DNA of 64,000 nucleotides from the NCBI GenBank assembly GCA_037176705.1, contig CM073895.1, positions 3,143,051 through 3,207,050 on the forward strand, in the 5' to 3' direction. The stretch's first letter is position 1. The number at the start of each line of letters is the position of its first letter. Of the stretch, positions 45,276-57,083 are shown piece by piece. Source of the DNA: Molossus alvarezi. Lineage: Eukaryota; Chordata; Mammalia; Chiroptera; Molossidae. The position numbers were made by a program, and so were the translations under genes. The notes beneath the pieces were generated by a model. It saw only the letters and a program-made list of their open reading frames with translations. It did not search any database and was not told where the DNA came from.

Positions 45276-45587
45276 ATGACGACGCCCAGTGCTGGCGAGG
45301 ATGTGGAGCAACAGGCGGGTGACGTGTGGCGGGTGACGCGTTACGGCTGGTCTGGGAAGCAGTGTGGCAGTTTTCTCTGACCGGGAAGGTGTGGCTGCCG
45401 TCCACTTGTACCGCAGACCGCAGAGGCGCTCCCCAGGCCTGTGCACGGCTGTTTCGGCAGCCTTGGTGCGTCGGGCAGGATGTGGAAGCAGCCCAGCTGC
45501 CCTCCGGCGGTGACCGTGAACCACGGTGGTGCATTCACGCCGTGGACACCCCAGCAACACCGCCCTGCTCCAGCGTGGTGCGCCTTC
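45276..45587 (+). mobile_element. Old LINE-1 ORF2 relic, part C (ORF2 C-terminal region)
   Basis: 'cagtgctggcgaggatgtgg' and 'ggaagcagtgtggcagtttt', then 'gatgtggaagcagcccagct' and 'ccacggtggtgcattcacgc', correspond to the zinc-knuckle and C-terminal region of ORF2 (tgttggcgaggatgtgg ... aaacaacccagatgtcc ... gtggtacatccatac). Drifted toward G+C. Bounded on the right by VES copy 6. Confidence 0.85.
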
Positions 45588-45589
45588 CT

Positions 45590-45796
45590 TTTCTTTTTAA
45601 TCCTCCCCCGAGGACATTTTTCCGTTGGCTTTTAGGGAGACTGGAAGGGAGGGAGGGAGAGAAACATTGACGGGAGAGACATCCATTGATCGCCTCCTGC
45701 ACAACCCCCATCGGGATTGAACCTGCAACCCAGGTGCGGTGCCCTTGACGGGAATCAAACCTGAGATGCTCTAACCGCTGGGAACTGGGCGAGGGG
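45590..45796 (-). mobile_element. VES SINE, copy 6
   Basis: Minus-strand copy: 'taatcctcccccgaggacat' at the left, 'gagagaaacattgacgggag' and 'gatcgcctcctgcacaaccc' inside, and a damaged tRNA head ('gatgctctaaccgctggga') at the right, lacking the usual 'cggccaggg' end. Third VES within 1.8 kb. Confidence 0.9.
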
Positions 45797-46585
45797 CTCA
45801 CAGGGTCTGTCTGTTGCACCGTACAGCACTTATGGATCCACAATTAACTGACCATAGAAAATTTGATTAATAAAACGAGCTGATGTTTTCTAGTTCTCTC
45901 AAAGGTTAGCACTGGGCTGTGTTTTCAGTGTGTGTGTGCGCAATCAATTTAGGGGCTCTGCGCTGGGATTTAATGGCAGTCCCGGGTGATGGGGAGATGG
46001 GGGAAGGGGTAAAACGCTAGGAAATGAGCTGGGGTGTGACCGGGCCCCCGTTTTTAGGATGCAGACGAACGCCCTGTGCTGACGAGGCGGTGACATCCGT
46101 CATCGGTGACAGTAATAAAACCCGGTGCTTAATTACTGGATGAGAAGCGCTGGCCACATCCTCCCAGAAATCAGGTCAGCTCTGAAAATAGCAGCCTTTT
46201 CCGGGCCAGCCCACCTCCTACCCCGGCCCGTCGGTGGCTTCAAGCCCAGGCTCCGATGGGTCGGGAGGGGACCCGAGTTTGGGAAGCGGGACGTCCGCTT
46301 GTGGCTTCGCGGTTTTCATGCCGTTCTTGGTGCTGAAAGCGTGTGCCCGCGCGTGTGCGTGTTGTGTGTGCCCATGTGCACATACGCTCTGCGCTTGTTG
46401 GGTGACGCTGGGCGATGCGCTGGGAAGCTCTGTCCCTGAGCACCTGAGAGCCAGGAACCAGCCATTGCTTCCCTGTCCTTCCCGGCGCGCCCAGCTAGGA
46501 GGCACAGTGACCCGCCTGCCCCTCCCGCAACCCGGCTCTGCGCTTAGCGACCCGGCCAGTGGACCTCATGTCCGTCCGTCCCCGG
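45797..46585. other. Intronic DNA with a candidate conserved element
   Basis: 45840-46200 is AT-richer and non-repetitive, with 'gaaaatttgattaataaaac' (45857-45876), 'gcgcaatcaatttagggg' (45939-45956) and 'cggtgcttaattactggatg' (46123-46142). The rest is GC-rich. No exon found. Confidence 0.35.
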
Positions 46586-46587
46586 GT

Positions 46588-46758
46588 CCTTCCAGCAGCC
46601 CTGCAAGGCGGGTATTGTTGCTGTCATTTTATAGAGGACACTGAAGCTCAGAGAGGTTGAGTCATTTGCCCAAGGTCACACAGCTAGCTTGCAGGAGAGC
46701 CGGGATTCGCACCCCGGTTTCGTGGACGGCGACGTCCGTTCTCACTGTCTTCACTGTC
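46588..46758 (-). repeat. MIR SINE
   Basis: 'gctgtcattttatagaggac', 'agctcagagaggttgagtca', 'tttgcccaaggtcacacagc' and 'gagccgggattcgcacccc' give a well-preserved reversed MIR including the tRNA-like B box remnant. Confidence 0.93.
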
Positions 46759-48215
46759 CCGTGTGACTCCTTCTTTTGTGTAAAATGTGCTTCTCCCTCA
46801 GGCTACGCATTGCCCTTTTGGGGAAAAACAGAACCAAACAAAACGAAACGAAGTGAAGCGAAACCCGAAGGACCCAGCGGCTGGGACGTCAGGTCAGCGT
46901 GGGTGTGGCCTCCGCGTGTGGCTCCCCTGAAACCACGGGTCCTTTGGCGCCCGCAGTTTAAGGCGAAGGGGGACGGTCTGAGTGGCAGATTATTCTGCAG
47001 CCAAGAATTAACGACATGTCACCGAGGGACGGAAGCATCTCCGTGACACAGATACCGCTATTCAATCTAGTTAATAATTAAAAATAAATATGTCACGAGT
47101 TCCAGGGGGCCCTCTCGGGAGCGCTCACGAAAGCAGACTGTGGGAATGAATGAGTGTTCACACTGAGGAAGTCGGGCTGGCACTCCGTCAGCGTCTGGGC
47201 GGAAGGGGTGCCCACCGGGCGCGTGGGGTGACCGAGGTAGAGTTCATCTACCATGACAGTCCCCCATTTCCGTGTGCAGGTCAGTGATTTTAGTGAGCTG
47301 ACCGCGTGTACCAGCTGGCCGATTTAGGACACTCCCGTCACCCGCGGGAGATCCCTTGTGCTACTAACAGCCCCGTTTCTGCCCCCGGCCTCCAGCAGCC
47401 ACTACTCGGGTTTTTGTCTCATCGACTCAGCCCTTCAGGCAGTTCCCGTAAGTCCTGCACGCCGCCACCTCTTCTGTCTGGTTGGCCTCACTGGCATGCT
47501 GCCCAGCTAGTTCCTTTGCCCCGAGCCGCGTCCCTGTCCTGGACGTACCCCAGCTGGTGTGACCGCTCGCCGCCGAGGGGCATGCGCGGTCTCGCCTTCG
47601 CGGTGGCCTCTTCTGCCGCCAGGCAGCTGTGCCATCTCAGATGGAGCGTGCCTTCCGGGGGCCTGTGGTGCCCCTTCAGGGGCGTCCGCCTTCCCGGAGC
47701 ACGTTATAGCAAAGGGCTTCGGGACATGGTTAGAGAGAGGCCCAGCGCCGGTCCCTGCGCCCACGGGAAGCTGCCCCGGGAGGGAGCTCATTGCTGACTC
47801 CGCTGCTCCGAGGGGCCGCTCCGGAGGGAGCCGGGGCCTTGGAGGAGCCCGATTTCATCCTTCCGGGCTGGTGGCTGGTCTCGTGTGTGGACGAGACTCA
47901 CTGCCCAGCCTTGGCTCTCAGGTGCCGACGGATCAGCTGGTGTCAGGAGCAGGGCCCCGCAGGCCGAGGGGCGGTTGAAGGTCTCAACTCAGGGGCCCTG
48001 AGCTGGCTGCTTGGCAGTCTCTGCCCTGAGGTCGGTGCTGAGAAGGGTCTTGAGTTCTTGCTGCTCAGAGAGGGGACAGTCCAAGGTGGTCTCATATCTG
48101 CTCTGGGCGTGGGCGGGAGCACGGCGACAGGCACAGAGGTCCCTTCCTCCCCTGGAGGCTGGGTGCGAGCCCGTCGGTGGGCGTGATGGCGCCCCTCCCC
48201 CCCGGAGGCACATCG
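46759..48215. other. Intronic DNA, no exon recognised
   Basis: An A/G-rich imperfect pentamer run ('acaaaacgaaacgaagtgaa') lies near 46835-46862. The AT-rich patch 47050-47095 includes 'tagttaataattaaaaataa'. The stretch 47500-48000 is CpG-richer but lacks a clear island or exon. Confidence 0.45.
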
Positions 48216-48217
48216 CT

Positions 48218-48428
48218 GACATCTTAGTGCTCACTTGGTGCCAGGCTCTGTGCTGAGCACTGGCATCTCAACCATCTTCACAGTATTGCTGGGATTTTGG
48301 CACTGAAGTGTCTCTTTCCTCGGAAGGGGCGCAGAGAGACTGAGTGACTTGCCCAAGGTCACACAGCAAGTCAGTGGCAGAGTTGGGACTCCCGCCAGGG
48401 TACCCGGCTCCAGCGTCTGTCCTCTAAG
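48218..48428 (-). repeat. MIR SINE, near full length
   Basis: 'gtgctcacttggtgccaggc', 'cagagagactgagtgacttg', 'cccaaggtcacacagcaagt' and 'ggcagagttgggactcccg' match the reversed MIR from end to head. Confidence 0.94.
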
Positions 48429-49905
48429 CAAATGGGGGCGGGGTGGATGGAAGGGGAACCCATCCACCAGCCCAGGCAGGCAGCAGAGCGCGGGACTGGA
48501 GCCTGGCACCTGGGCCAGCTCCCTTCCTGCCCGGCTCTGTGAGGGACACACACGGATGCCCAGATTCAGAGGTGAAAGGGAGCTGCCTGCCCGACCTCCA
48601 GGTGTAAGCTTGGACGGGCGATGGCCTGTGTCATGAGGAGCCTGTCCACGTGGTGGTTGCAGGGCCTGCCTGGGGACCAGCTGGGCAGCCACAGAAGAGG
48701 GAAGGCACCCGGGCTGGCTGGAGTGCCCTCCTGCTGGGGTGGGTCGGAGGCGTGGTCCTCAGGTCCTGCGTGGCCCTGGGAGACTGGCGATTTTGTAGGC
48801 GGGGCAGGTCTAGTCCACGCCTGCCTGTGCTGTTCACGAGGACCTCCGGGACCCACAGCCGCCGCGATCCACAGCGAACGCCCACCGTGGAGGACCCCCC
48901 CAGATCCTTGCAAGGAGCCGACCTCAGCAGGGGGCGGGAGGTCCCCAGCACCCCTGGACTTTATGCACCAACTTTGTTAAAAGTGGTTTTGCTCTACGAG
49001 ACTCAGGTACCAGGCAGGGGCACGTGTGCCGTGTGCTGCAGTGACCCCCCGCCTGGAACCGCGGTGCCCGCCGAGCTGGGTTCCGATCACACTCTGGCAC
49101 TTTGGGAGGGGCCCCCAGCATTGGGGGAAAGGTCCCACCGTGGCCCTCTGCCCTCACGGTGCCCGCGCGTGTCTGTGGAGATCATGGGCCGTGCCCAGGC
49201 GGCGCGGGGGTACTTCCTGCCCAGGCACAGCCCTGCAGGGAGCCGGCCACGCCAGGGTACGTGTGTTTATTTTTGCGATGCCGCATTTCGCAGTTGCAGC
49301 GTGTGGATGGCGTGACCCCATTAGGCAGCAGGTCCGGGAGCTGTGGCATCGTCGCCCTTGGCAGACTGGCAGGCGCTTGCAGGGTCTTGACTGGAGCCTG
49401 GCACCGGACTTGTCTGCTGCCAGTGACTGCCCGGAGGTCTCAGCTCTCGCCCTCCCGCTTCCTCCTTCACGGAGGCCTAGTGCCCAGAAAGCCGGAGCCC
49501 GGCTCTCCCCGCACCAGCTGCTGTTCAGGGTCTCATGCCAGGCACTGGCCAGGCCAGGGCTGTGGTCTTGTAGCACTGGCCACCAGCGGGGTCCCCCAAG
49601 GGTCAGCTGGCCCAGGACCGCAGCCCGGGCAGGCTCTGGACCTTCGGGCCAGGGAGGCGTCCCTGATGCTGGCATCGTTCAGCAGGCGTGGACAGTGCCA
49701 ACTGTGCCAGGCACCAAGACAAAGGAGCCCCCACGGCCTGGCAGGGACCTTTACGTGGAGCGGGAGCAGGGCTGCGACGGGAGGAGCGGGACCCCAGGGG
49801 AAGGAGCAGGAGGCTCTGCCTGGTGCAGTTCGGAGGGCTTCCTGGAGGAAGAGGTGGTGACCCCCATCGGGCGGGATGAGGAGAAGAAGGTGCATCTAGG
49901 CAGAG
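48429..49905. other. Intronic DNA, no exon recognised
   Basis: GC-rich sequence with overlapping frames up to 303 codons (49026-49937 plus) lacking domains. 49835-49905 ('cttcctggaggaagaggtgg') belongs to the unresolved ancient repeat also seen near 24410. Confidence 0.45.
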
Positions 49906-49914
49906 GGAGCTGTT

Positions 49915-50040
49915 TGCTCTGCACTCACCGTGTTTGAGCGTCACAGATGGGGACATGGAGGTACCAAGTGTGTACATGACCCACTGCCCAGGGAGCTGGG
50001 TGCAGGCAGGGGGCGGAGCTGGGACACTGGGGTCCGTCTC
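49915..50040 (-). repeat. Possible MIR SINE
   Basis: 'actcaccgtgtttgagcg' and 'tcacagatggggacatggag', then 'cagggagctgggtgcaggca' and 'gcggagctgggacactgggg', follow the reversed MIR order with high divergence. Confidence 0.5.
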
Positions 50041-50755
50041 TGCAGCTGGGGAGGAAGGTGTGGAGAGGTCAGCAGGGCCAGAGTGTGGGGCCTGGAAGCC
50101 AAGCCCAGGACTCCGGCTTCTCTGTGCGGGCTGGGAAACGCGGGGCCCTGGACAGTCCCAGGTCACCCAGCTTCCTCCCTGTGTGCTCGGCTGGAGCAGG
50201 GGAGACAGACGCTGGGGAGTGAGGCGGACAGGAGAGGGGCGCTGAGAGTCAGGGGAACCGCAGGCCTGGAGGAGTCGCCCTGGGCAGAGCCTGTGACCTG
50301 GCTGATGGGCCAGGTGGAGGGTGATGGGAACACGGAGGCTGGGAGCCCTGGGGAGGCCCCGAGGAAGCCCGTGGGGAGGAGCTCAGGAGCCTGGCTGCAG
50401 CCGGGTCAGCCGGCGACGTGTTGCACCACCACCTTTCCGTCCCCTTCGGCATCTTCTCTCTCTCAAGTCCCCAGGTCCCTGAGCCCCACCCCCTCATAGA
50501 GCAGTGCACCCCGCCAGGCGCTGCTGGCCACCTGCCCACGTGACACATGTGCACTTTGGGAGGAGCCCCCGAGACCCTAGTCCAGGCCCCTGCAGCACAG
50601 AGTCATCCTGGGAATTTCTAGTGGGGGTGGGAAGACTTCGGGGGGATTTTCTTCTCTCCGAACAATGTCATGCTTACTGCTTCCTGGGTTCGTGTGCGAG
50701 TCCAGCCCTGTGGCAATGACGCTGAACGCCCTTCGCAGAGGGGCCTAGGAGAGTC
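50041..50755. other. Intronic DNA, no exon recognised
   Basis: GC-rich unique-looking sequence. Nothing recognisable. Confidence 0.5.
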
Positions 50756-51330
50756 GCTGTGCGTGCGTGTGAGAGTGTGCACATGTCTGTGCACAGTGTG
50801 TGTGTGCAGGAGGGGGTATGTGTAGGTGTGCACGTGTGTGTATATGTCTGTGCACAGTGTGTGTGTGCAGGAGGGGGTATGTGTAGGTGTGCACGTGTGT
50901 GTATATGTCTGCGCACTGTGTGTATGTAGGAGGGGTATGTGTAGGTGTGTGCATGAGTGTGTGCACGATGTGTGTGTAGGAGGGGGTATGTGTAGGTGTG
51001 CACGTGTGTGTATATGTCTGTGCACAGTGTGTGTGTGCAGGAGGGGGTATGTGTAGGTGTGCACGTGTGTATATGTCTGCGCACTGTGTGTGTGTGTGTG
51101 TGTAGGAGGGGGTATGTGTAGGTGTGTGTGCATGTGTGTGCAAGTGTGCATGATGTGTGTGTATGTGTGCAAGTGTGGAGAAGGAGGTATGTGTAGGGGT
51201 GTGTGTGTATGTCTGTGCATGGTGTGTGTGTCTGTATGAGTGTGTGTGTGTGTATGTGTGCAGTTTGGAGGAGGGGGTATGTGTGTGTATGTGTGCAGTA
51301 TGTGTGTGTGTGCAGGTGTCGTGGGGGAGT
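50756..51330. repeat. GT-rich VNTR with irregular ~60-bp unit
   Basis: Units begin with 'gtgtaggtgtgcacg'-like text at about 50820, 50881, 50939, 50990, 51051, 51116 and 51191, with lengths of 51 to 75 bp. Each holds a (TG)n run, 'tatatgtctgtgcacag' and 'caggagggggtat'. The array degrades into (TG)n-rich sequence at the right. Long His/Thr or Cys/Val frames here are artefacts. Confidence 0.95.
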
Positions 51331-51375
51331 GGGTGTGAGGCGTCGGTGCACTTGAAAATCACCAATTAATAAGTT

Positions 51376-51545
51376 TGTTCTTTCACCGTCGTCTGTCGAG
51401 CAAACTGTAACTGATGAGCTCTCCCAACAGCCCTTGGGGTCAGGAGTATCATTAGCCTGTTTCACAGATGGGTAAACTGAGGCAGGGCAGGGTGAAGCGA
51501 TGTGTCTAAGGTGATGCAGAGTCAGTAGAAGGGCCCCCAGACCCC
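51376..51545 (-). repeat. MIR SINE
   Basis: 'gagtatcattagcctgtttc', 'cacagatgggtaaactgagg' and 'gaagcgatgtgtctaaggtg' are the reversed MIR core. The head is diverged. Confidence 0.85.
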
Positions 51546-51980
51546 CAGAGGAACTCACCCAGCCGGGCAGCTTGGCCGTCCAGCATCAGCGTGGTGGGGG
51601 CGCCTGGGGCGCAGGCAGCCTTCTCCGGCCGGCTTGCTGTGAGTCCCGGGCCCGGAGCCTCACCGGGACGGTGTCCGGGCTGACGTCCCGGGCAGAGCTG
51701 GCCGTGGCCAGGCCTCCCTGGGCTCTGCCTGCCCTTACTGTCCCTCACCTGTTCTCCGTGGCACACATGTCCATGGCAGCTCCGAGAAGCTGGGAAGGGT
51801 GGGCCTCACCCCACCCCTCCTAACTCCCCTCAGCCCCCCTGGGCACCTCAGCCCTTCTCCTGAGTGGGAATTCTGCAGTCCCCCCGAGTCGCAGGCTGGT
51901 GGAATGTGTGAGTGGCATGGGGCACCTGGTCTCTGTGAGCAGTCACCCCCTCCGCCCCCGCCCCCTGGCACCACCCGTCG
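51546..51980. other. Intronic DNA, no exon recognised
   Basis: GC-rich unique-looking sequence, nothing recognisable. Confidence 0.5.
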
Positions 51981-51984
51981 GCTC

Positions 51985-52215
51985 GTCCCCTCTGTGGATT
52001 GGCCTGTTTTGAACAGTTCCCACGAGTGGAAGCCCACAGTGGGCGACCCCTTGTGCCTGGCTTCTCTCCCTCAGCATCGGTGCTCTGTTCCTTTTCATGC
52101 CTGAGTAATGTTCCACCCCTCGTCCACTGATGGGCATCGAGGCTGGTCTACCCTCCGCGGGCGTCTCTTTCCGCCCGTTTCGGGTTCTTTGGGGTGGGTA
52201 CCATGACTCCTGGAA
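51985..52215 (-). mobile_element. Degenerate LINE-1 ORF2 fragment
   Basis: Plus-strand landmarks 'gcctggcttctctccctcag', 'ttttcatgcctgagtaatgt', 'ccactgatgggcatcgagg' and 'tttcgggttctttggggtgg' correspond to the reverse complement of L1 ORF2 (ggcttctttcacttagc ... gctgaataatattcc ... tgatggacatttggg ... caattctttggggta). GC-drifted, non-coding, and similar in region to the relic at 10790. Confidence 0.8.
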
Positions 52216-52224
52216 CACGGGTTT

Positions 52225-52310
52225 TATCTGCAGCCCCTGGTTCGACACACCTGTGTGACCACGGGCAAGTCCTCTGAGCCTCAGTTTCCTCATCTGGGGG
52301 ATGGGATGTC
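52225..52310 (+). repeat. MIR SINE core fragment
   Basis: 'cacctgtgtgaccacgggca', 'agtcctctgagcctcagttt' and 'cctcatctgggggatggg' are the MIR core in forward orientation, directly beside the L1 relic. Confidence 0.9.
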
Positions 52311-54570
52311 ACCCCGCGTGTGGTTGGGAGCAGGGTGACTGTGTGAGAAGCACAGCCACTGCCTGGGCACCAGGCTGCTCAGTGACGGCCACCGGCCCCC
52401 AGTCCCAGCAGACGGCCTCGGTCCCGCGGGCCGGGGGCTGGAGCGCTGAGCACGGAGCCGCTGTTTCATCTCTTGTTCATCCCCAGGGAGGAGGCGACAG
52501 AGAGGCAGCGCTTTCTGTAAACGCCTCGGAGAGGGCGCAGAGCCACCTGGGAGCGGATCGCAGCGTCGCCCCGGGGACCAAGCTTCCTCTCGGTGACTCT
52601 GCTGCCCTCTCCCTGGCTTCAGAGCTGAGCCGCGGGGTCTTTTGCAAACACCTCCGCTGACGTTTACCCTTTAGTGATACCGGCCCGGACCCCACAGTAG
52701 CCCGAGACAGCCATGCACCCTGAGCTTGCAGCTTCCCGGCGACGACCTTCCCGTTGAGCCTGCTGCTCAGTCACTGGCAACAGCGTCTCCCTGGCACAGA
52801 CCCCGAAGCCCTTGGAGGCCCCCCTCGAAGCTGCGGCCCCCTCGGAGTCACCGAGCAGCCACAGGGCAGAGGACGAGCTGCCCGGCCTGGTCCATCAGGT
52901 TTCCTGTCCCAGGAACCCGCTGGGCACCGTGGTCAGGAAAACGGGGTGTGTGGGAGCAAACCCGCGTTAGCGGGGGTGGTTTTCCAGAATGTTCTTTTGC
53001 CCTCTCCTTTTTGAGGAAGAGGACAAAGCAAAGGACAAACCAAGTCAACATTGGGGACTTGAGCTTTTTGGAAAACGTTGTTTAAGGACGTCCTGGCGGG
53101 CAGGTCATTGGAGAAAATGGCCTGGACTCTGTTCCCCACCTCTCTGTGGGGAGAGGCGACAGTGCCGCCGTGTGGTGGACCCCGTGGCCCTGTCCCCGCA
53201 CGGCCTCCACTGCGCTGTGGCTCATCTTACAACAGAGGGTCCTGATGGCGCTGTCAACACAGTGACCGTCTTTGTAAACAGCAGCCGCAGCTCACGGTGC
53301 TGAGGAGCTTGGGACGAGTCGTGGGGGGAGGGTGGGCACCCTCTTCCTCAATCCTCACCCGGCCCAGAGCCTGGGACCTGGGTGTCTCCATCCAGCAGGT
53401 GTGGGTGGCGGGCTCAGCACTTCAAGACTTTCCCAAGCGCACCCCGGGAGGCGGAGGAGACGGACCTTCCAGTTCTCCCATGGTCCTTCTCCCGATGCCC
53501 CCCGCAGTGCCCCTGGCGTCGCCCCGATCGTCTGCGGACACTGGCTGATGACCTGGTGACCTCGTTAGCTGCGCTTCTCATCTGGAAGATACTGGCCCAT
53601 CGTGTATTCTGGGTCCGGAAACACAGACGGAACGAGGTTGACTCCCTGGGGAACGGCACACGGGACTAGTGGGCCTGGAGCTCCCCCGGGGCGCTGCTGG
53701 AGCTGGGGTTCCTGGCAGTGCCCTGACAGGACCACTGTGCACACCCCACCTCCAGTCAGCCCCACGATGAGCACAGAGGCTCCGAAATGAGCGCCTTCCT
53801 GAGCCCTGCTCCTCCCTGTTGCCCCTTCGGGTGGGTCCTCGCCCACCCTCGCCCCCCTCGCCCCCCTCGCACGGCTGGTGTGAGACCCATGGAGCTGCCC
53901 GCGGCTCACCTCCGGGCGTGTGCCCTGAAGCCGAGGACCCGGCGTCTCTCAGGTGTGGGCTGTGACGGGGGGTGTCAGGTGGACTGAGCAAGCGGGGGTC
54001 ATGCAGACCTTCCACGGCTGGACCCTACGGATGACAATGTCACAGAGATTATGGGGACCCAAATCCCCGAGACACAGAGGAACTCCAGGCATGTGAAACC
54101 AAAACAAAACAGCCAGGCCGCCGGAGCCTGGACGGGCCATGCACAGTCGGGTTCCCGTCTCGGGTGCCCCACCCGATGGGAGGCTGGTTTCTGCAGGGGC
54201 TTTGCCCCGTGACGCTGGGGTGGAGTTTGCTTCTGTTCAGGACCCTGCGCGGTGGCTTCACAGGGTGATCACCCTCTAGCCCTAGGGGCCTGGGAGCAGA
54301 ACGTCTGCCCTGAACACCCCAGTGGACCCGACGCCGCGTTTACTGGGGACCAGAACCCACGGTAGAAATGCTTCCACCGCACACGTCAGCTCTCCCGGGT
54401 CACTTCCCAGGAGGGGACTGTGTCTGTCCCACGCACTGCTGGGTCCCCTGCCTTGTGGGTGAGTCGGGGGGAGAATCAGGGCCCCCGAGCAGGTCCCACC
54501 CTCATGATGTGACACCTCCCTGAACACATCTCTGGATGCACAGCGGGGGACTCTGCCGAGGTCGTGAAGG
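52311..54570. other. Intronic DNA, no exon recognised
   Basis: GC-rich. A short 'cgcccccct' triplication lies at about 53857-53875. No domain in any frame and no clear repeat. Confidence 0.45.
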
Positions 54571-54574
54571 TTAC

Positions 54575-54785
54575 TAGTGAGCTGGCCCTAAATAAGATTA
54601 CCCTGGATTATCCAGCTGGGTGCAGGGGAGACCGTGGGTGCCTTTCAACACAGAGACGGACAGACACACAGACAGATGCCGCTGGCAGAGGGATCTGAGA
54701 CCTGATAAGACACAACAGGGCTTGAAGAGGAGAAACCACTTGCCGATGAAGCAGGACCTCATCCGGCAGCCGCGAGAGACTGGGT
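54575..54785 (+). repeat. MaLR-type LTR relic
   Basis: 'gctggccctaaataagatta', 'ccctggattatccagctggg', 'acggacagacacacagacag' and 'gccgatgaagcaggacctca' resemble the forward text of MaLR LTRs (ggattatccaggtgggccctaaatgcaatcac ... agacacagacacaga). The order of the first two words is swapped relative to the consensus I recall, so a rearrangement or a misread family is possible. Confidence 0.5.
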
Positions 54786-57083
54786 CCTGCTGACCGGCTT
54801 TGTGTGCTCAGGCGTGGGTCTGTCCCCGGGCATCCAGAAGGGGACGCAGCCTGGCGGTGTCCCGATGTGAGGTTGTGTGACCCCGAGCCGGGCACCCGCG
54901 GAGCTGTGAGTGTTCTCTGTCTTTTGTTAGGGAGCGACGGACACAAATGGGTTAGGCACCGAGGTGCCCCTGACTGTCCGGTTTTCTCCCCTCTGTCCCT
55001 CACTCTCTCCATCTGCTTCTCTCCCTCCCACCACCCCTCCCTCTCTCCTTTTCCCTTTCTTCTCCTCTCTCCCCGCTTGTCTCTTCTCCCCCTCCCTGTC
55101 CCGAGCCTTATTCGTGTGGTTCGGGAGCCCCGCTCCTGAGCGGGGACAGAGCCTCGGGTGTCCGTGGCACGCATCGCGCCCACTGCCCCCGACGGGGCTG
55201 CCGGAAGAACGCCGGCTGCTGGTTCTGCCCTGGTTCAGACACACGGCACACACTTGGGGTTAAGTTGGCTCCAAGGTTTGCATGGGATATACTTACACCG
55301 AAAACAACATGCTATTGTTGTCTGAAATGGTAATGTCACCGGGTATCCGGTACTCGAATTGCTAAATCTGGCTGCCGGGCTCCGGAAGGCAAAGGAGCAG
55401 AGGCTGGAGGGCGGAGGGCGGAGGGCGGAGGGCCTGGAGGCAGCTTCCTGGTGCTTCCGTCTGCACCCTGTAGTCTGAGGGCCAAATCCCAGGGCTGCCT
55501 GATTTTGTAAATAAAGTTTTATTGGCACATGTTCACGCCCACCCGTTTGCATATTGCGATGACTGCTTTCGTGGTACCAGGACAGCAGTGAGTGGTTGCG
55601 AGGAGCCCGGCCCAGCCTGCGGAGCCCAGACGCGGCTATGGGCCCCCTTCCAGAAGCGGCGGGACCCCCCGTGTGCAGAGGTCCCCGAGAGCAGAGCACT
55701 GCGCGTGGGCTGAGGGACTGAGGTCCACCCGTGGGACGGCGTGAGCCGGCAGCTCTGGCCGGGCCACTTGGCCACTGGTCTCAGGCCCCCCCTTTCCGAG
55801 CTCCGGCAGGTGCCCCCTCTGCCTCCCCATCTCCGTGTTTTGGGGTCTCTGGCAGACGAAGCCCTCGTCTCCTCGGCCTGCGCCTATTTCTGTCTCACTG
55901 CGTTTCTGTGCTTCTCCATATTCAGCATTTTCAAACTCAGATTCTTCTCGGCATGAATCACGCTGCCATGTGGCCATGGAGATGTCTTGGCCACCGGCTC
56001 CAGCATCTGCCTGCAGGCGGGAGGGCGCTGTCCCTTCACCAGGGGCCCAGGCGGCAGGGCACCAGGACTGGAGGGAGCGCGCAGGACCTGGGGCTCGACT
56101 GTCCCCTCCTCTCCTGGGCCACCACACCCCTCGCGAGCCCCTCAAAGGCCAGCGATGACAGTGATGCAGTTGGAGGGAGCTGTCCCCAGGAGACCCTCAC
56201 TTCTGATACCCATGGCAGCACATGTGGGTCCCAAGGGCCACTCCTACTCCTGACACGAACTGTACCACCTGGGGTTCCCAGGGCCACCTGAGGTTCAAGA
56301 CTTTGTTAGAGGGACCCCGTATTCAGAAACGCCCTTATTCTCACAGGTCGGGGTACCACCTAGACAGGACACAGGTACAAGTCAGCCGAGGGGAGAGGTC
56401 TGTGGGCGGAGCACAGGAAGGGACCGCACCTGGCTTTACAGCCGCCGTCTCCCCTTGGGTCAGGGCGCCACGCTTTCTTGGTGACAATGTGTGGTGGCAC
56501 GCGTGGACTGCTGCCCACCGGAAGCTCACCTGAGTCTTGGGGTCCTAAGGTCACGTAGACCTGGGTGACTGCTCCATGGTTGACCTCAGTCACTAGCCCC
56601 ATGGGAGGTCAAGCAGGCACCACGTGACCCAAAGGCCCCTCCTGAAATCGTGCCGTTGGACTGTTTGGTGGCTGACCCCTAGGGACACACAGACAGTCTT
56701 GTCAGGTGGACCTCCCAGGTCTTGGGACACCTCCCAGCAGCCAAGCGCGGGGGCCCGGCCTTCACAAGTTAAACCTTTCACTCCCAGCATGCTTTGCGCC
56801 AGTGTCGGGGCTCTCGAAGACTCTCACCGCTGGGGGTGACGTAGCCAAAGCCATTGACCGCGCCCCAGGGCACTCTGGGCAGAGGAGCGGCAGAGGTGGC
56901 AGCACATCCTGGGCGTTGGGGAACCCGCTGCACGCAGCCGCGTGCAGGCCACCGCATGTCCTGCGGGGACTCAGACACCTGCACCGGAGAGGAAACCCGC
57001 CGGGGGCTTGACCCCTGTCCTTGGGCAGGGTCGGCCAGCTCTCTGGGTCCCTCGCTGCTCCTCCTCCTCCCTGGCTTTGGGCA
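54786..57083. other. Intronic DNA, no exon recognised
   Basis: Pyrimidine-rich tract at 54980-55115. A 7-bp 'gagggcg' tandem run lies at 55406-55432. A patch of lower GC lies at 55260-55375. GC-rich elsewhere, no domain. Confidence 0.45.

Noticed and set aside
47500..48000. Second CpG island or alternative promoter in intron 1
   Set aside because: CpG-richer than neighbours but short, uneven and without a recognisable exon or donor; not strong enough to report.
49026..49937. 303-codon plus-strand frame
   Set aside because: Overlaps other comparable frames on both strands, has no recognisable domain, and its 3' end runs into an ancient repeat and a probable MIR.
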